This document shows positions 14,728 to 19,613 of a stretch of 19,613 bases of DNA, piece by piece. How positions within the stretch are numbered: position 1 is the first letter of the stretch; each line of letters starts with the position of its first letter. This DNA is from Anaerolineales bacterium (lineage in GTDB: Bacteria > Chloroflexota > Anaerolineae > Anaerolineales > E44-bin32), in the NCBI GenBank assembly GCA_030673085.1, contig DAOVFE010000005.1, positions 1-19,613 of the forward strand, read 5' to 3'. The position numbers and the translations under genes were made by a program. Under the pieces are notes generated by a model, which made no database searches, had not been told where the DNA came from, and was given only the letters and a program-made list of their open reading frames with translations.

Positions 14728-15828
14728 TTATCCTTTAACCGAACCGGCCAACATGCCGCGCACAAAGTAGCGCTGGAGCATGAAGAAGACCGCCATGGGT
14801 AAGAGCATACTCACAAAAGCGCCAGAAGTTAGCAAGTGCCAGTCCTGTCCCTTTTCACCTACAATGGATGCCAGCGCATAAGTGATAACTCTTGATTTTT
14901 CACCTAAAAATACCAACGAAACCAGATAATCATTCCAGACCCACAGGAATTGGAAAATCGCGAAGGAAGCCAGAGCCGGAACGGAAAGCGGCAATATCAG
15001 CCTAACAAGAATCGTAAAGTTGGTGGCGCCGTCAATATAGGCTGCTTCAAGTAATTCGCGGGGAAGCGAGCTGATGTAGTTGAACAGTAAGTAAGTTGCC
15101 AAAGGTAAACCAAAACCAGTATGAGCCAGCCAGATACCGAGGAATGTGCCATTCAATTGCAACTTAGTGTAGTCTTGTAAGATTGGGATCAAAGAAATCT
15201 GCAGGGGTACCACAAGCATAGCTATAATCATTGTAAAGAACAAATCTCTTCCTGGAAATTTTAACCAGGAAAACCCGAAAGCGGCAAACGCAGCAATCAA
15301 AATAGGAATAATTGTGGCAGGAACAGCCACCGCAATGGAGTTTAGAAATGCGCCACCCAGATTATTACCTTTGCGCAGGATTTCGTTCCCTGCGGAATCA
15401 GTGAAAGTGATTTCTTTCCCTGTTATTACATCCTTATAATTGTCAATGGATAGATTATTGGCAAATCCTACCCACTGTCGTTCGCTAATAATAATTTTCC
15501 GTGAGCGTTTGTTTCCTATCCAGGTTAGCTTACGACCATCTGGCAAGGTAATACCTTCGCGTAGCTCTTCAAAGGAAGCATTAATTCCTTCAACCGGTAT
15601 TTTTCCATTCACATCAACAGCATCGTCAAGGATAATCTCGCCAATGTTAATATCCTCTTTATGGGGAAAAACAGCCCACCAACCAGAGTTGAAAATATCT
15701 TGGCTATCCCGGAAGGAAGTGATAAACACACCCACTGTTGGCAATAACCAGATGCCACAGATCAAGATCAAAACCCCGTTGATGATAAGAGCTGATTTTT
15801 TCTTTTGACTCTTTTTGCCAGCAGCCAT
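14728..15828 (-). CDS. Sugar ABC transporter permease, MalG/AglG-like
   Basis: This 366-aa inner-membrane protein is one half of a CUT1-type import channel. A basic N-terminus leads to a first membrane segment (about 13-36), then a long extracytoplasmic insert of about 115 residues (40-155), then five more segments. The cytoplasmic EAA loop is EAAYIDGATNFTILVRLILP, which contacts the ATPase. The large insert after the first helix is a trait I recall for AglG, the alpha-glucoside permease of rhizobia, of about 380 residues. The ATG overlaps the stop of the preceding permease (TAATG), so the two are translationally coupled. It would work with the neighbouring permease, the lipoprotein binding protein and an ATPase encoded elsewhere. 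Confidence 0.93.
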   Translation of the reverse strand: MAAGKKSQKKKSALIINGVLILICGIWLLPTVGVFITSFRDSQDIFNSGWWAVFPHKEDINIGEIILDDAVDVNGKIPVEGINASFEELREGITLPDGRKLTWIGNKRSRKIIISERQWVGFANNLSIDNYKDVITGKEITFTDSAGNEILRKGNNLGGAFLNSIAVAVPATIIPILIAAFAAFGFSWLKFPGRDLFFTMIIAMLVVPLQISLIPILQDYTKLQLNGTFLGIWLAHTGFGLPLATYLLFNYISSLPRELLEAAYIDGATNFTILVRLILPLSVPALASFAIFQFLWVWNDYLVSLVFLGEKSRVITYALASIVGEKGQDWHLLTSGAFVSMLLPMAVFFMLQRYFVRGMLAGSVKG

Positions 15829-16967
15829 TAGAATGCCCTCCTGTTTTTGTTGAATTCTCGTAAATTATTTATAATTACCGGAATAACCGCTAAAAGCAGA
15901 ACGATCGCGATAGCAGATGCCCGTCCAGTATTACCGTATGTGAAACGTTGTAAATAAAACTCATTAGCAATCACGTTAGTTCCGTTATTACCGCCCGTCA
16001 TAACTCGAACGATATCAAATAGCTTCAAACTAAAGATAATAATAGTGGTCGTTACTGTGATCAAAGTTCCCTTAATATAAGGAATTGTGATCTTGAAGAA
16101 AGCTTGCACTTCGGTTGCCCCATCAATCCGAGCTGCTTCCAGCAATTCGAACGGGACACCTTTGATGGCAGATGAGATGACCACCATGGCAAAGCCAGTT
16201 TGGAGCCAGGCCATAATGATGATTAAGAAAAGATTATTCCACGGCGGCAAGCTTAGCCAGGGCTGTGATTTCCCGCCAAGCGCGAGCACAATTGCATTCA
16301 GAATACCAATTTCATGAATCCCAACGCCTTCTCCCCTATACGTATAAACAAATTTCCAAATAACGCCTGCGCCAACGAATGAAATTGCCATAGGCATAAA
16401 AATGATTGCTTTGTAAATTGATTCGAACTGACTGCGATCTGCCAGAACTGCAATCAATAAGCCAACCCCAACACTAAGTGCCGTACCCAAAACCATCCAT
16501 AGAAAATTATTACGGAATGTTTCAAGCATAATACGGTCAGTAAAGGCAAATTTATAGTTGTTGAATATAGCCCAGCCTTTCCCAACCCAATCTTGCCCAA
16601 GCGGATCTTTAAAACTCAGCACCAACGTGCGAAAAACCGGGATCGTTAAGTACCATCCCATAATGACGACAGCTGGGCCAATAAACACAAAGGGTTGTAA
16701 TCTTCGCCCCCAATTCCCAGGAAGTTGTTCCACAAGCCAATTAGAGATCACAAAGAGCATTGCTACGCCACCAACGCCCCAAAGAATAGCTACCAAAACG
16801 ATAATGCTTTGTGGGGCATCGCTGTCACGCAAGAATAAAAAAACCTTCCATAATACCAAGAAGGTGATCGCAGGGACAAAGAGAGAGATAAATACTCTCC
16901 CAATAATCGTAGTAAACCAACTGATGAAGTGTGCAAAAGCACAGCTTTTTTCATGTGGTCCTTGCAT
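15828..16967 (-). CDS. Sugar ABC transporter permease, MalF/AglF-like
   Basis: This 379-aa inner-membrane protein is the other half of the import channel. It has about eight hydrophobic segments: two extra ones near the N-terminus (about 23-45 and 53-77) and then six of the usual permease core. The EAA loop is EAARIDGATEVQAFFKITIP. The segment with TGGNNGTNVIANEFY is typical of MalF-type partners. Similarity in layout to AglF of alpha-glucoside transporters is inferred. AGGAGGT, 8 nt before the ATG, is a near-perfect ribosome binding site. It follows the binding-protein gene across a 136-bp gap that contains a stable hairpin, which would allow less permease than binding protein to be made. 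Confidence 0.93.
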   Translation of the reverse strand: MQGPHEKSCAFAHFISWFTTIIGRVFISLFVPAITFLVLWKVFLFLRDSDAPQSIIVLVAILWGVGGVAMLFVISNWLVEQLPGNWGRRLQPFVFIGPAVVIMGWYLTIPVFRTLVLSFKDPLGQDWVGKGWAIFNNYKFAFTDRIMLETFRNNFLWMVLGTALSVGVGLLIAVLADRSQFESIYKAIIFMPMAISFVGAGVIWKFVYTYRGEGVGIHEIGILNAIVLALGGKSQPWLSLPPWNNLFLIIIMAWLQTGFAMVVISSAIKGVPFELLEAARIDGATEVQAFFKITIPYIKGTLITVTTTIIIFSLKLFDIVRVMTGGNNGTNVIANEFYLQRFTYGNTGRASAIAIVLLLAVIPVIINNLREFNKNRRAF

Positions 16968-17012
16968 GGGAATTTACCTCCTGAGCAAGCACTTTTTATC
17001 CTGTTGATGTTC

Positions 17013-17050
17013 AGAGGAGCAGGCATCTCAGATCGGACTCCTGCTCCTCT
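17013..17050. promoter_or_regulatory. Stable hairpin between binding-protein and permease genes
   Basis: A perfect 11-bp inverted repeat, AGAGGAGCAGG (17013-17023) with CCTGCTCCTCT (17040-17050), encloses 16 nt. In the direction of the operon (minus strand) no T tract follows, so it is not a simple terminator there; it more likely protects the 3' end of the binding-protein message, as between malE and malF. On the plus strand it is followed by TTTTC and could stop antisense transcription. Confidence 0.6.
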
Positions 17051-17103
17051 TTTTCATTTTACCTGATCTCAGTCCGGATTAAAACCGGGAAAGAGGAAGC
17101 AGG

Positions 17104-18501
17104 CTATTCTGTTGGCCAAGATTCATCGATTTGCTGAAGCGCAGTGTCTTCATCAATCGAGCCGCTGACGTAGTCAGTCATGTATTTCCAGAATGTGCCT
17201 GCGCCAACAGCACCAGGCATTAAGTCAGAAGCGTCGAAGCGGAAGGAGTCCGCATTCAGGATGATCTCAGCAACGCCACGAGTTACAGAATCGGCGTACC
17301 AATCAAGTTCGGAGTCGTTGTGCGGTGAAATTGCGCCACCGGCTTCGACCCAGCCTTTGACGGAGTCAGCTGTGGAGAAGTATTGGATCACAGCGCGGAC
17401 TTCGGGACGGTCGTTGAACATAGCGTAGATGTCGCCAGCTCCCAGAACCGGTTTTCCATACTGCTCATCAATCGGGGGCAGGTAGAAGAAGTCATAGTCT
17501 ACACCTGCAACTTTTCCTTCGGGGAAGAAGGATGTAATAAAGTTACCCTGACGGTGCAGCCAGCACTTGGGGGGCGAATCAAACATTGGGGTAGGAGCAT
17601 CACCAAAAAATGTGGTGGGGATGGAAGCTTGACCGCCATAGACATAGGCATCATTGAACCAAATAGCGGTGACGTAGCTCAGAGCTTTCTTTACTTCCGG
17701 CGAATTGAATAGCAATTCGCCTGCAACCCACTTGTCATAGTTCTCAAGTGAGGTGGTGCGAAGTATGACATCTTCCATCCAGTCGGTCATCGCCCAGCCG
17801 GTGGCAGCGCCAGACTCAATACCGATACACCAAGGTGTATCGCCGTCCGCAGCGATTAGTTCAGTCAACGCCATTAGCTCATCCCAAGTTTCCGGTACAG
17901 TGTAGCCGGCGGTATCAAACTCGGCTTTAGGATAGAAAACTAAAGACTTGCCATTTGCACGTCCCCAAACACCAGCCATGATCGGGCCATCGGGGCCTTG
18001 CATGGTGCCCATGTCCAGCCAGGATTGTATATAGTTCTTAGCCATCCAATCATTGTCAATAACCGTGTTTAGATCGATAACCTGCCCCTTGGCAACCATT
18101 GTAGATAGCAAACCAGGTTGTGGGAAGTCAACGATGTCAGGAGCATCCCCTCCATCCACGCGGATGGTAATGGAAGCTTCAAATTCCTTTGAGCCTTCAT
18201 ACTGAATATCAATGCCGGTTGCTTCTTCAAAAGGAACAATAGAGTTATCAAATTTAACGGCATCGGCATCAGTGAATGGGCCAGCCATGGTGACCACAGT
18301 ACCTTCATACAGGCCATCAAAGGCATTTGCCAATTCTTGGCCCTGTGGCAATGGGTCTACAGCGGCAGGTTCTTCGGGTGCTTCTTCAGCAGTCGCCTCT
18401 TCTACGGGCGCTGGTTCTTCAGCGGGTGTGGCTGGCTGGCATGCCATTAATACAAAGCTAAGAACCAGGCCAATCACTAGAAGTTTATATATCTTACTCA
18501 T
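17104..18501 (-). CDS. Sugar ABC transporter solute-binding lipoprotein
   Basis: This 465-aa lipoprotein captures the sugar outside the cell and passes it to the permease pair. A lysine and a hydrophobic run end in the lipobox VLMAC, giving lipidated Cys21. Residues about 22-50 are an Ala/Glu/Pro-rich tether. The rest is a family 1 sugar-binding protein: VPFEEATGIDIQYEGSKEF, GGDAPDIVDFPQPG, PETWDELMAL, a Trp- and Tyr-rich cleft, and the closing block GTFWKYMTDYVSG. Length is near that of AglE-type proteins (about 450). AAGGAG, 6 nt upstream, supports the ATG. It is the first transporter gene, directly downstream of the LacI-type regulator. The actual ligand cannot be read from the sequence; an alpha- or beta-glucoside is the best guess from the neighbours. 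Confidence 0.94.
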   Translation of the reverse strand: MSKIYKLLVIGLVLSFVLMACQPATPAEEPAPVEEATAEEAPEEPAAVDPLPQGQELANAFDGLYEGTVVTMAGPFTDADAVKFDNSIVPFEEATGIDIQYEGSKEFEASITIRVDGGDAPDIVDFPQPGLLSTMVAKGQVIDLNTVIDNDWMAKNYIQSWLDMGTMQGPDGPIMAGVWGRANGKSLVFYPKAEFDTAGYTVPETWDELMALTELIAADGDTPWCIGIESGAATGWAMTDWMEDVILRTTSLENYDKWVAGELLFNSPEVKKALSYVTAIWFNDAYVYGGQASIPTTFFGDAPTPMFDSPPKCWLHRQGNFITSFFPEGKVAGVDYDFFYLPPIDEQYGKPVLGAGDIYAMFNDRPEVRAVIQYFSTADSVKGWVEAGGAISPHNDSELDWYADSVTRGVAEIILNADSFRFDASDLMPGAVGAGTFWKYMTDYVSGSIDEDTALQQIDESWPTE

Positions 18502-18567
18502 CTTTCTCTCCTTTTTGTTTTTTTAATTATTTTCTTAATCCAAATATTCTTGAAATTATTTTTGACT

Positions 18568-18576
18568 ACCTCCTTT
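18568..18576 (-). promoter_or_regulatory. Orphan Shine-Dalgarno-like sequence
   Basis: AAAGGAGGT on the minus strand is an ideal anti-16S match, but no ATG or GTG lies within a usable distance; the real site of the binding-protein gene is AAGGAG further on. It may be left from a lost start or may affect ribosome standby. The 113-bp gap between regulator and binding protein holds no clear promoter or CG-centred LacI operator. Confidence 0.35.
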
Positions 18577-18614
18577 CACAGATATGTTTGTTATCAACCT
18601 ATTTCTTATAGGAA

Positions 18615-19613
18615 TTAGACATTAGGTGGGGCAGTTGTATTTCTAATCACAAGTTCTGTTGGCAGGGTGATGGTTATATGCTCTTCACGATTACTATTAA
18701 TTGCTTGAAGTAAGAGTTCAACTCCTTTGCGACCTGATTCAAATAATAACTGTCTTGTAGTTGTAAGCTCCATAAACTCCGCGGCTTGAATATCGTCAAA
18801 GCCGATTACGGATAAATCTTCTGGTATAGATAAACCGAGATTTCTTGCAGCTTGAATTACGCCAAACGCCTGGATATCGCTTGCCGCGAAAATTGCTGTG
18901 GGAGGATCATCTAGTCTAAGCATTTGAAATGCGAGCTCTTTTGCTTCATGGTGGCCATATTGATCTTCACCATAGTAATCAGGTGAAATTGGAATCCCTG
19001 CCTCACTCAGCACTTTTTTATACCCTTTATATCGGTCTCGACTTGATGTAAACACAAAATGGTTGGTTTGTTCCGGGGTGTCTGTTTTAGGTTTTGTAAG
19101 TATTTCTGCAATATCTCCAATAAACCCGATCTTTCTATGTCCCAGTTTAATTAGATATTTTGTGGTTTCATAACCACCCAGTACATCATCGATAATTATC
19201 GAATCGAAATCCGCAAGATCGGGATGCTTGCGGTCAATGAATACAACAGGAACTTTGGAATGTTTAAAATAATAGATATCTTCATGCACAATAGGCATGG
19301 AAACGATCAGGGCACCATCTATGCGCTCCTGCCGTAATACATCCTGAAATCCAATGGATCTTTGCTTTTGAGATTCTATATTATAAATAACAAGATCATA
19401 TTGGCTGTTGGATAAGATACTGACCACACCATCAAGCCTTGCGCTTACAGATGGACTTGTGAAGAAGGGGACTACCACCCCAATCGCAAAAGTCTTACCG
19501 GTTGATAACCGCCTTGCCACTAAATTAGGTGAGTAGTCAAGTTCTTCCGCAATTTTAAATATTCGAGACTTAGTTTTCTCTTTAACAAGAGGGCTGTTGT
19601 TTAAGGCACGTGA
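18615..19613 (-). CDS. LacI-family transcriptional regulator (5' end cut by the window)
   Basis: The frame is open to the window edge and gives 332 residues, starting inside the DNA-binding domain at SRALNNSPLVKEKTKSRI; roughly the first 15-20 residues are outside. The hinge helix reads NLVARRLSTGKT, followed by a periplasmic-binding-protein-like sensor: IGVVVPFFTSP, VVFIDRKHP, GYETTKYLIKLGHRKIGFIG, PPTAIFAASDIQAFGV and LSVIGFDDIQAAE. The first methionine in the visible part (19520) is internal and should not be taken as the start. LacI-type proteins usually repress sugar genes until the sugar binds. It lies 113 bp upstream of the binding-protein gene on the same strand, so it most likely controls this cluster. 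No operator was recognised inside the window. Confidence 0.93.
   Translation of the reverse strand, partial: SRALNNSPLVKEKTKSRIFKIAEELDYSPNLVARRLSTGKTFAIGVVVPFFTSPSVSARLDGVVSILSNSQYDLVIYNIESQKQRSIGFQDVLRQERIDGALIVSMPIVHEDIYYFKHSKVPVVFIDRKHPDLADFDSIIIDDVLGGYETTKYLIKLGHRKIGFIGDIAEILTKPKTDTPEQTNHFVFTSSRDRYKGYKKVLSEAGIPISPDYYGEDQYGHHEAKELAFQMLRLDDPPTAIFAASDIQAFGVIQAARNLGLSIPEDLSVIGFDDIQAAEFMELTTTRQLLFESGRKGVELLLQAINSNREEHITITLPTELVIRNTTAPPNV

Noticed and set aside
18598..18612. CCTAT/ATAGG hairpin after the LacI-type gene
   Set aside because: It has a 5-bp AT-rich stem without a T tract; too weak for a terminator or operator call.

Overview
The window looks like chromosomal DNA from a Chloroflexota bacterium, most likely of the Anaerolineae type. 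This is inferred from Thr/Pro/Ser-rich stalks on exported proteins, lamin-tail (LTD) repeats, an Ala/Glu/Pro-rich stretch after the lipobox of the binding protein, and an AglF/AglG-type sugar transporter beside GH1 and GH13 enzymes. No rRNA, tRNA, CRISPR array, transposase or phage gene was seen.

Left part (1-9700, plus strand, GC-richer). Two large exported proteins come first: a three-domain LTD protein with an exact 552-bp internal duplication, and a 705-aa lipoprotein with a His-rich domain of unknown function. Both carry an IPVTG motif. A strong terminator follows, then a 22-bp-period tandem repeat. Next come a cytoplasmic M49 (dipeptidyl peptidase III-like) metallopeptidase with the rare pentapeptide zinc motif HEIGH, a GrpB-family protein, and a polytopic GT-C-like glycosyltransferase. 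The last overlaps a 17-codon reading frame that owns the good ribosome binding site.

Right part (9880-19613, minus strand, more AT-rich towards its 3' end). This reads from right to left as one sugar-utilisation gene cluster: LacI-family regulator (cut by the window edge), lipoprotein solute-binding protein, two AglF/AglG-like permeases, GH1 beta-glycosidase, a small P-loop kinase of uridine-kinase type, and a GH13 subfamily 18 (sucrose-phosphorylase type) enzyme. No transporter ATPase is present. The likely logic is uptake of a glucosylated compound, hydrolysis (GH1) or phosphorolysis (GH13_18) inside the cell, and phosphorylation of the released part.

The most striking point is that this cluster is littered with dead genes that a simple gene caller would miss: an aldo/keto reductase start (about 55 codons), a beta-phosphoglucomutase start (64 recognisable residues), a ROK fructokinase end (about 54 codons) and the 3' end of a GH63-type glycosidase with stops and frameshifts. 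The cluster's probable original terminator still lies just after the GH63 stop codon. The transporter, regulator, GH1, kinase and GH13 frames remain intact, so the cluster appears to have lost an older route while keeping a core.
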